Below are positions 55,357 to 64,000 of a stretch of DNA of 64,000 nt, piece by piece. The notes beneath the pieces were generated by a model. That model did no database searches and was not told where the DNA came from. It saw nothing but the letters and a program-made list of their open reading frames with translations. A program made the translations under genes and the position numbers. The stretch spans positions 30,652,855 through 30,716,854 of the forward strand of contig OZ038462.1 in NCBI GenBank assembly GCA_964036295.1, given 5' to 3'. The stretch's first letter is position 1, and each line of letters opens with the position of its first letter. The DNA comes from Plumapathes pennacea. Lineage: Eukaryota > Cnidaria > Anthozoa > Antipatharia > Myriopathidae.

Positions 55357-55489
55357 AGCTGTTTATTTGGAACTACAGTACGTTCAGGCCGTAGTCTGAT
55401 TGGGCATACTCGGACGAATCATGAACGTGTCATCAACAACTTTTGGTTCGATGAGTTGACTCCATTTATAAATAAGTATCGTTTCTTTA

Positions 55490-55735
55490 AAGTCCAAGCA
55501 TAGGGAGTGGTTGCCCATTCACCCGAGCCAGAGGCTCTTGTACAAATGTCCGACCGGTGGAATACCCGTAGAAAGGAGACAGGTTCAAAAGGGAAAAGCC
55601 GTTGGAGTTGCCTCCCCGGATGAAAAACCTTCTTACTACTGCCGGCCGTGGGAATTGAACCCGCGACCTTCTGGCTTGGAGCTTCGTTACGGATTCAGGT
55701 CCACCACCCCCAAACCGCTCGGCCACCAAGACAGT
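55490..55735 (-). mobile_element. tRNA-derived SINE
   Basis: On the minus strand a tRNA-like head starts near 55733. It has an A box TGGCCGAGCGG at 55715-55725 and a B box GGTTCAATTCC at 55651-55661, the pol III internal promoter of Leu/Ser-type tRNAs. The ends of the would-be acceptor stem do not pair, so it is not a tRNA gene. A non-tRNA body follows (CACTCCCTATGC at its end). A short (AAGTCC)n run lies on the promoter side at 55744-55765. Confidence 0.75.
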
Positions 55736-55903
55736 ACTCGCAAAGTCCAAGTCCAAGTCCAAGTCAGTATTTCTGAGTCAAGGAGAGAAAAGGTTCCTCT
55801 CCTCTCCTCCTCCGCCGCGTTTTGTTCCTCGCCCCACGATCTGCCCCTGGGTTCCCGAGGATGGTTTTCACTGGAGATAGGGACTCTTGTGCTTGTGCTT
55901 GTG

Positions 55904-56163
55904 AAAACCAGGTCACAGGGCGCAGAGGAGTTCACTTGCTTACCATTATGTAAAACCCTATATATTGACCTACATGAATGATACCGCAAGACGATTTCAT
56001 CGCGGGCGCGTAAAGGCATATAGTGACATGACACGTATCTTGTACGTTGCCTTTGCGCGCCCGCGATGTAATCGCTCTGCGGTATCCCTCATGTAAATCA
56101 ATATATAAGGATTTACATAATGGAAAGCAAGCGAACTCTCTGCGCCCTGTGACCAGGCTTTAG
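55904..56163. mobile_element. foldback/MITE element with ~115-bp arms
   Basis: The left arm AACCAGGTCACAGGGCGCAG ... GCGGGCGCGTAAAGGCA and the right arm are reverse complements over about 115 bp. The right end reads GACCAGGCTTTAG, so the full terminus is CTAAAGCCTGGTCACAGGGC. The centre is only about 30 bp. Confidence 0.85.
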
Positions 56164-56441
56164 AAAAGCAATAAGAATTGTCACGTCTCTAGATGAAACT
56201 GAAATACCGGAATTCGCTCGACTTTTCGTTCACTATTCGCCTAAACTAGAAATACGATAATCGCAGGAGTTCTCTTCAAGCTCGTGGCTTCAATACGTCT
56301 GAATCAGAAAGAGATTAACTGGAAGTGACCGGCACGGAGACTGCGTGGCATGGGTTCAAAAGTAAATTTTATCTTTTGTCAGTTCTTGCTCATGTCTAAG
56401 CACATACTTGGTTTAAGCAGACCAAAATATTTAATTCAGGG

Positions 56442-56447
56442 TTTATT
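56442..56447 (-). terminator. polyadenylation signal of the MSL3 gene
   Basis: AATAAA on the minus strand about 190 nt beyond the MSL3 stop codon. Confidence 0.5.
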
Positions 56448-56637
56448 ACACTGTAATAAATTAACATAGTATGTACAACTATGGGAAAATTCAAATATTG
56501 TTTTTCAGTGCAGCTAGAAAAGCTCAGCCATTTGCTATACACTAAATGCAAAGGGGAAAACAATGTGGAAACGCTACGAAAATAACGAATTACGAGAGTG
56601 TTACGTGTAAATATCTAAAAGTACCAAGAGCGTCCAG

Positions 56638-57921
56638 TTACAACAAAGCGTTGAAGTAAACCTTTTCTGGAAATAACGTGGTCGACTTTTCAGCCAGATA
56701 CCTGCAACAACGAGAACGACAACATTTGAGTGACGGGTCCACACACACGCCTGCACTTCTGAGAGTGATCAACTTCAATTTTCTCCTTCAGTCTCTCACC
56801 AGAGATATATATCGCACAGTATGGAGAATTTGACACTTGATACTGTAGTTCGTTCAGACAAAAGTTGATTGGCCTATCAATTCTCACTATATCACTCAAA
56901 CATTTTCTTCTTGAATAGTTGGGAGAATTTGTAATCTGAGCTTAGGAGTGAAAGGGTTAACAACCATGTACATGCACTGGACGCATGGACAAGATGGCGG
57001 AATCGACGGCGGAGCGAAAGGAAACTCGTACCCGAGGAAGACTGACCAGCCCCTATACGGCTTCACAGCTCAGTAGTTAGTATGGTTAGACAAGGTATGT
57101 GGTAGGTATGTGGTCGGTACGTGGTCGTTATGTGGTCGGTACGTGGTCGGTACGTGGTCGGTATGTGGTCGGTATGTGGTCGGTACGTGGTCGGTATGTG
57201 GTCGGTACGTGGTCGGTGGTCGTGGGTTCGACTTGTGTTAAAGATTGGACTTTTTTGTTGTGCTATTCTTGCAACTGATTTTATAGTTGCCTCATAACTG
57301 CGAGAGTCACTTTCGCTGTCACTGGCCATCTTGTCAGTTAACTAGTGTGCTGGTGCCCAGTTTATACGTCTATAGTACACGTTTTGTCAGCGTCTGGTAT
57401 TTATATCTTGTCGCATTTATTTCAGACCAGTTATTCGCCGTCTAAGATAAAACAGCCAAATGAATATTATAATACTTATATTGCGCAAACTTACATAATT
57501 ATGCATATACAAACACACGCATGCACATAGTTTACCGACAGGTAGGAACTGAAACTATTCGTCTCAAAGCTCACCTCAAAAGGTCGTCAACATGCTCCAG
57601 CAAACTGATTAAGTTATTTTCCTCCATATTGTTTCTGGCCAGAAGACCGGGAAGTTTCACTAATGAAATAAGGAAACCATAAAGAAAGAGTTGCTAGAGA
57701 TGCGAGTTACTTTGCTGTCCAGAGGGTAAGAAACTTGCATGAAGTTTTGTGACATCCGATCAGAGCGGTTTTCGGATCAGCAGTGCGAGGAAACGCCATC
57801 ACCACTTGCTTGCTTGCTTGAGAAAATCGCAAAAGTGCCCAGGCAGTGTGTGTGTGACAGAAACCTCTCTGCAATAATTTATATCCGTCTCTTGTTTATA
57901 TTTAGGAGGCTCAAATATATA

Positions 57922-57952
<31 letters not shown>

Positions 57953-60900
57953 GAATACTATTGCAGGCATGCAAACAAAAAGTAATCGCGAAAATAGCCA
58001 TGAAGAACAAATTCAGGTCCCACTGAAGCTCTAAATTCTGTTCAGGGCTGCAAGTACAATGTTATCTTTAAAGATGACACTGCAAAGATCACTTTCAAAC
58101 AGCTGCAGGAATGTATCTATAACCTACAGGGCTTGGTGGTTCAAAGAGCGATACAAAACACAATCAAGTTAATCCTGGGTTAGCTTAATCGAGCTGTGAA
58201 TAACCGAGCTCTGCAGGCTAATACTGAATTAACTCGATCAGACGAGCTTTGAACAAATTATGTTAATCGAGCTCAAAACAATCGGCCCCCGCGTTAATCC
58301 TGGGTTAGCTTTGGACAACTGTAGGCTCATCCTGGATAAATTTCATGGAGTATTAAAAATCCGAGCCCCGTCTTACCAAAGAGTCTCAGTAAATGCTCCG
58401 GCCCGTACACCTGGGATGGCATCTTTGAAGCTGACAAATTCAGTCTTGGCGAAAGAGGGGACAGCGGAGCCGAGGCAGTCGATGCTTGGGGTGCAGCAGA
58501 GAGAGGTTGACGAACGTCCGTGTCCTCCGCTTTCTATCAGATAAACAAAGTCTCGCTGCTTTTAAAACCAACCAACATACCGATCACGTCACGGAAACAC
58601 ACGTACCGACAATGTTGTCGACTACATACCGACCACGTAGTGGTACCGATCACACACCTACCACGTACCGACCACATACATACCATATACCGACCACGCA
58701 CCGACCACATGCCGACCACACACCGACCACATACCGACCACATACCAACCACGTACCAACCACATATCTACCATATACCGACCAAGCACCGACCACGTAC
58801 CGACCACATACCTACCACAATGGCGGCACATACTGACCACATACCAGCCACATTCCGACCACATATCGATCACATTCCTACACGTGCCGACCACGTAGCT
58901 AGTACAACTTGTTCGCAGTATTAAAACATCAATTTGGCGCCACTTTAAAGTCCAGAAATATTAAGCTTGTTATCCAGCAGCTTTTCCCATACAAAAACTT
59001 CTAATACTCCATCCATATTTGATAGAAAAAAAAAAAAAAATGCTATGAACCTGCACTTTGGCATTTCTACAGTTTTCTTGAAATCTTTTTACAACCTGTT
59101 GGCACTCAAAAAGCTTGAGGTGATAATTTTCAATCACAAGGTGAATATTTTGGTTCATGTGACCAGGTCCTGCCAAGGGCCTAATTCTTTCACTTCAAAT
59201 GTTTCAACAACTAGTGAAATTATAACCTCAGAGATCACAGGGCTAAAACAGAAAGGAACAAAGCCTACTTACTGTTTTGGCTGCCGTCTCTGTGTGGCGC
59301 TCCGGGGACGAAGAGGTGGAGGAGGATACAGCCGAGGACTGTGATGCTTCAGCTGGCTGACTGCGTAAGGTCCGCCGACGCAAAATGCGCTCCGTTTTGG
59401 CTGAAAACGAGGAAAAATGATGATAATGTAATGCTACAACGTGACAACGCTCCAATACGTTCTTGACGTTGCTCGCCATTACAATCTAACTTTCTCTAAT
59501 TCGAGATAAAGTTTCACATGTGCAAGTCTTGGTTTTCTTGTGCACAGCTTATGGAAAATGTATTTAACAAACTTTTATTACACGACTTCACATTTTCGAG
59601 TGCAAATACGGGCCAAAACGAGTGCAAAGATGGGAGCGTATTGCACTCGTCAGGAACCAGATCAACTGGTTTATTAGCTTACGTGATCGGTTTTCGCAAG
59701 CAGTTTACGGACGCGCCATTTTTTGTTCCATTTTGCGCGTGGCGAGAATGTTTGCCCTGCTTCGTTTGTCGTGTAATAAACAATTTATTACACGAAAAGT
59801 CGTGCAATACGGCTGTATTTTTACTCGTCAGTTTTATTTTTTCTCGCCTGAAGCAGGCTCGAAAAAATAAAACCGACTCGTAAAAATACTCCGCCGTATT
59901 GCACTCCTTCCCGTGTAATAACCTCTTTATATTCGAGTATAGCCTTGAGTATAAGCCTTCATCGGCCAAACGAGATGCACGTCGATGCAAGCTTTCAAAC
60001 TTGCGGCGCGGACTTGCATTTCATTTGGCCACCCACTTGCATGAACGGACTTGCATTGACTTGCATCGAGTTTGAACATGTTCGAATTTTCATGCAAGTC
60101 GACGCAAGTTTTCCAAGTAAACCGAAAATAATCAAAGGTAAAAGTCTACTCTACACGCATTCTACTCATTAAGTTCCAGCTCAAGCAAGACGTCTGACTC
60201 GGATTTTGACTCAAAGCCTTAAAAAGGAAAAAGTATGTACGAAACTTGCATGAACTTCCATCGACTTGCGCCGACTTGCATCTCGTTTGGTCAGGGCTTT
60301 AGTCTTCATGTTTTACGAGCGTTACACTGAACTACAAAATCTGCATTTCTACAAAGACAGCTGACTCAAAACTAAAGTCACCAAAAACCGTACTGCTGCT
60401 GAACTTTAGACAATTAGACCTCATGCATGTCCAGCAAGTTCCTAAATTGGCTTCTGATTAGTTGATAGTGTTTTTACATCCTCTGTTATTGGCGGTGCAC
60501 TTACTTTGGTTTGGGTTTTGGACAGTCATCCGAAAACCGCTTAAACTGCAGTGCAGGCGTTCCTGTTCGTTTTCAAGGAACAAATTTTGCCTAAAAACGA
60601 ACGGGAACGCCTGCATTGCAGGCTAAAAACCGTTCTAATATGATGTCACAAAACTTCATGCATGTGGCTCTTACCCTCTTCCTCCCTTGATTCTGTCTGA
60701 CACGGGGGGCTGCTGATAATGGCCTCTGCTTGAGTAACTACGCTTTCAGTCGACGAACTAACCACACCATCATTGTCCTTGTTGACTGTTCTGTCCAGCG
60801 ATTGCATCGGTGGGAGAGGTGTGTCAGACGACATCCCTGTGACAGTGCGGTACTGGTCACGCTCAAAGTTGTAGAGCAGCAGCGTTGGAAGCGTGAAGTC

Positions 60901-63794
60901 GAAGTAGATTCGAAGGCCATCCACAAGTTCCCTCACAAGATTTTTACTGTGAAGATCAAGAGGCATATACTGTAGTCAGCATCGGAGTACTTAACCCTTT
61001 CATTCCTGAGAGTGATCAACTTCAATTTTCTCCTTCAGTCCCTCACCCGAGATATATGATACAGTGTTTGGAGAATTTATTGCTTGATAGTTCAATCAGA
61101 TGAAAGCTGATTCGTCTATCATTTCTCACTATATCACTCATACATTTTCTTCTTGAATGATTAGGAGAAAAAAGAAAACAAGACAGAGGAAACTAAAAAA
61201 GGGGGGAGGGGGGAAGAGATGATAAAAGAATAGACAAAAAAAGAGAATACAAGAAGAGAGGATAGGAAAGACTTGACAAAAGAGGGCTGAAGTAGAACAA
61301 AGAGACAACAGAAGCAAAGATGGATAGAAAACTAAAAGAAAAAGGAAAAGGCAACTCTTTGCTTTGCCTTGTTATTCAAGATGTCTTTGATCGAATGACT
61401 ATGGCACATGATTGTACAGTTTGTAAACAAATTATAAATGTCAAAAGTGTGAACATACCTCTCCTCTGGGTGTGTAGCTACACAGTGATCATAATACTCT
61501 TCCAGTACCTCCAGCACATTTGGTTTCCTTGGCAACTGAACAAGCTTCAACAAAGAAGAATCAACCATTAATCTGAAATTCAAAATATTAGTTTAGAGCA
61601 GTTTTTGCATGACTTTGAAAACCAAAACCAAAGTAATTAAATGTACATGCCATCACTACTTGCTTGCTTGTGTGCACAGACTGCAACCAGATTTTGCTTT
61701 TGTACGATCCAAAATGTAGCAAATGCAAAACCAGCAATCACATGTCAACAGACATCTGAAAATCACTCTAACACCAATAAAAAGAATTTAATGCAATGAG
61801 AGTCTGCAAACAGTTTTTTTTATACCGGTCTCATGCAAGCGTACCACGGTAGCTGCAACAGCAGTTATGATATTGTACTAAAGTGTCCAAAAGTTTGAGG
61901 AGTACCCCCACCCTCCCGAGGGGTTATGCGTACAGTGTATAGAAATATTGGTCCAGCTTGTAAAATACTGTGCATGTGTAAATGCTCAGATACTGTTCAA
62001 ATTGGACAGAGTTCCTAATATACTGCAAGGTCATGCCTCTTACCTTCTTCTTTCTCTTGATAAAATAACAATCATCTTCAAGTTTGAGTTTCAGTTGGCT
62101 TGGAATCTCAATTTCCACTTTAGGAAGATCTGATTTTTCTGCCTGCTAGAAAGAGCAGAATGAAAGACAAAATAGACGATAAGAGACAAGAAGACAGATA
62201 TCCTTTAGGTAACACTGGGCCAAGTCAACTTAAGTCTGAAAAATACTGTATAAACAAGGACACTCACTCTGGCATTTCACAAACATCTGGGTCTGGTTGT
62301 TCAAAGCTCTGTTGACCTAACCCACAGCTAACCAAAAATATTTCTCTCATGTTTTTGGTCAACAAGCAGCAGAGGTTTGATCAAACTGGCTAACTGTAAG
62401 GTTTGTTCTACTTTAGAACTATTAACGGGGAAGTCATTTTGTGAGTGAAGGCCTTAAAACACTGGGTCCTGGACTTCATGGACAAGTATAATTATGCGTA
62501 TGGATTGAATAAATTTTACCTAAAGAGGTTCTGTGCAGTTTCCCTACCTGGTCTCTGGGAAAAATAAGTTCACAACATTCCTGCCTGCTGATTAGTTGAA
62601 CGACTGAACCATAAATCTGATTTTGTACAAGTTAATTGTGTACAATGTCATTTTGTTGGAGTACACAGTATAAACTGTATGTGAACTCTCACTATGACCA
62701 AAAAGCCTTTTCCATCTACACTCAAATCAAATTTTCCAAAAAAATAGGGGCAAATAGTAAACAGTGGCTGAAATTTCTCATGTAACTGACCTCATCTGAC
62801 TCCTCCTTCTCCACTTTTCCAGTACTGTTTGAGTCCTTGGTTTCAGAGCCAGGTGTTAACTTTCTCTTTCTCTTATGAACTCTGGAGATTATGTAAGACA
62901 TAGCTTATCAACTCATAAAAAATATACAAATTCTCTTGACTGTTTAGCAAGAAAATGAATAAGTGATGTAATGAGAAATTATTGTTCACTCTGCTCAAAC
63001 TGCTGCAGCAAGTTCTCAGATAACACAGACACATATCTGTAGCTGCTCTGATTTTATCTTTTCTTCAGCCAATCAGCATCCAAAAGTACAATCAAATATT
63101 TTGAAAAAGCCCATAACTCATTGCATGCCTCATAGCTTGATGTCATGTTGGACTAGAACAGACACCACTTGTTCAGCATTAAAACAATATTCTAGTACAA
63201 GAGTCTTCAAGAATGGACTCACAAGGAAAAGGCCTGTTTGTTTCAGTAAACCTTTAAGAAAGTATAGTGCAAAGAGGGATAGGTTTTATTGTGCCCTGTT
63301 AATGTCATGACGGAACTGAACATTTCTTCAAGCATAAACTAAGTTGCTCTTCATGGCATTATAATATTGTGACTAACACACAATCATTCATTACATACAC
63401 CAGGTGCAATTACTGCCACGTACTTTGATGCATATTCATGTAACTTCGCCATTAGAGATCTGTTAGATTCAGAATCTTTTTGAACTTGATCCTCCGTCAC
63501 CCATCGGTCCCAGCTGAAGTATTACAAAATGATAATACAATGTCAGTTGCAATAATTAGCAGCAGCAGCAACAGCAATAAAGCTCAACAAAGTTTTGAAT
63601 CATTTGGTTGTGCAATGCAACAGTTGCATGCAGAGGTCAATGCATCTTACTCACAGCCTAGCTGTCTTGCAAGGAATGCACAGCCCATTTTAAGTTTTGT
63701 CATATACCGACCTTTTGTTCCAGCCACTGAAATGAATAAAATATTCTGGGATTTTCTTTCCTTTGTCATCTTTTGTGATATCCACCTCCAAGAC
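56638..63794 (-). CDS. MSL3: MSL3-like chromodomain/MRG protein (10 exons visible, 5' end outside)
   Basis: Exons on the minus strand are 63794-63712, 63513-63424, 62881-62791, 62142-62044, 61544-61459, 60946-60675, 59400-59273, 58533-58377, 57659-57575 and 56701-56638. All junctions are GT-AG and all phases agree, giving 384 residues plus stop. The first two exons encode most of a chromodomain (VLEVDITKDDKGKKIPEY, then FIHFSGWNKSWDRWVTEDQV). A basic/acidic linker (VHKRKRKLTPGSETKD) follows. The MRG domain is VEIEIPSQLKLKLEDDCYFI, LVQLPRKPNVLEVLEEYYDH, ELVDGLRIYFDFTLPTLLLY, a long serine-rich insertion, then SQVYGPEHLLRLFVKLPGLL and YLAEKSTTLFPEKVYFNALL. KDDKGKKIPEY and the insertion inside the MRG domain favour MSL3 over MRG15. 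MSL3 is a chromatin reader in the MSL complex, which acetylates histone H4 lysine 16. The start of the protein lies beyond 64000. Confidence 0.93.
56755..56960. mobile_element. family B MITE in the last MSL3 intron
   Basis: GAGAGTGATCAACTTCAATT at the left and CTTAGGAGTGAAAGGGTTAA at the right; inverse orientation relative to 2205-2414. Confidence 0.8.
57094..57220 (-). repeat. 10-bp minisatellite in an MSL3 intron, orientation 1
   Basis: About twelve units of GTGGTCGGTA(T/C) on the plus strand, in the intron between the last two exons. The same unit in reverse complement forms the array at 58621-58900. Confidence 0.92.
57923..57952. repeat. (AGAC)n microsatellite
   Basis: Seven to eight perfect units in the MSL3 intron between 57660 and 58376. 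Confidence 0.9.
58621..58900 (+). repeat. 10-bp minisatellite in an MSL3 intron, orientation 2
   Basis: About 25 units of TACCGACCAC with variants (TACCTACCAC, TACCAACCAC) on the plus strand, in the intron upstream of exon 58533-58377. It is inverted relative to 57094-57220. Confidence 0.92.
59785..59922. repeat. foldback sequence in an MSL3 intron
   Basis: TTATTACACG...GTGCAATACGGCTGTATTTT and its imperfect inverse AAAATACTCCGCCGTATTGC...CGTGTAATAA form arms of about 65 bp around CCTGAAGCAGG. Related words extend left to about 59570. Confidence 0.8.
59952..60301. mobile_element. MITE-like element rich in ACTTGCATCGACTTG words
   Basis: Left end TAAGCCTTCATCGGCCAAAC then GAGATGCACGTCGATGCAAG. 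The right end is the inverse, GACTTGCATCTCGTTTGGTC then AGGGCTTTA. It lies in an MSL3 intron. No coding frame. Confidence 0.75.
60543..60629. mobile_element. short palindromic MITE-like element
   Basis: CTGCAGTGCAGGCGTTCCTG and its inverse GGGAACGCCTGCATTGCAGG form arms of about 35 bp around a short centre, close to the 60675 exon border. Confidence 0.75.
60991..61171. mobile_element. family B MITE in an MSL3 intron
   Basis: Starts TTAACCCTTTCATTCCTGAG and carries GATCAACTTCAATTTTCTCC. The right terminus is lost in a purine-rich stretch at 61165-61320. Confidence 0.75.
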
Positions 63795-63934
63795 CTGCAG
63801 AATAAAATACTGAGTATATTCAGAAAAAAAGCAAAAAAAAAAAAAAGCAAAAAAGCAAAAAAAAAAATCTATTGAAAATAGTGTACTTTTAAAACAGACT
63901 AGAACATAATGGATTTTGATGACCACAGATACAA

Positions 63935-64000
63935 GAGTGATCAACTTCAATTTTCTCCTTCAGTTTCTTACTAGAAATACATTACACAGTAAGGAGAGCT
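63935..64000. mobile_element. family B MITE cut by the window edge
   Basis: AGAGTGATCAACTTCAATTT and CTCCTTCAGTTTCTTACTAG match the start of 56755-56960 and 60991-61171. Only the first part is in view. Confidence 0.7.

Noticed and set aside
55646-55733. tRNA-Leu/Ser gene
   Set aside because: A and B boxes are present but the acceptor stem ends do not pair and a SINE body follows; annotated as SINE.
58486-58924. Open frames encoding repeated TYRPHTDHIPT peptides
   Set aside because: They arise from the 10-bp minisatellite and lie in an intron of the opposite-strand MSL3 gene.
1-64000. CRISPR array or bacterial operon
   Set aside because: Spliced genes and the repeat content are eukaryotic; tandem arrays here are contiguous minisatellites without unique spacers of constant length.

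Overview
The window is eukaryotic nuclear DNA and most likely comes from an anthozoan cnidarian, probably a stony coral. The reasons are spliced genes with GT-AG introns and AATAAA signals, lineage-type single-exon class A GPCRs, a TSP1/EGF/tyrosinase secreted protein, an animal MSL3 gene, and very many short non-autonomous DNA transposons and minisatellites between genes. The species assignment is an inference from style; no marker gene is present.

Layout, left to right. At 1-606 are the last two coding exons of a SAM-domain protein (+). At 5040-7814 is a three-exon secreted TSP1-EGF-tyrosinase gene (-). At 10599-12068 and 13853-15262 lie two nearly identical intronless GH18 chitinase genes in tandem (-). 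A third intronless chitinase is at 23666-25042 (+), followed by a long pyrimidine microsatellite. Two intronless paralogous rhodopsin-family GPCR genes are at 26811-27782 and 33044-34078 (-). A fourth intronless chitinase is at 46238-47512 (+), bracketed by an inverted pair of ~0.85 kb repeats. From 56638 to the right edge are ten coding exons of an MSL3-type chromodomain/MRG protein (-), whose 5' end lies outside the window. Several further intervals hold exon-like pieces with good splice sites and open frames that I could not assign to families; they are listed with low confidence.

The four chitinases share a signal peptide, an intact GH18 catalytic motif and the same small six-cysteine C-terminal module, joined by linkers of very different length and composition. 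Together with the nearby copper tyrosinase they suggest a local group of secreted proteins acting on chitin and phenolic substrates, either in matrix building or in innate defence; this link is inference.

The rest is repeat-rich: at least eight families of short inverted-repeat elements, several with ends of the type (T)AAGCCC/AAAGC...(T/C)ACAC; pogo-like elements with CAGT ends and TA duplications; a tRNA-derived SINE; a perfect 39-bp-arm palindrome; and minisatellites, including two arrays of the same 10-mer in opposite orientation inside MSL3 introns. No rRNA gene, functional tRNA gene, CRISPR array or intact autonomous transposon was seen.
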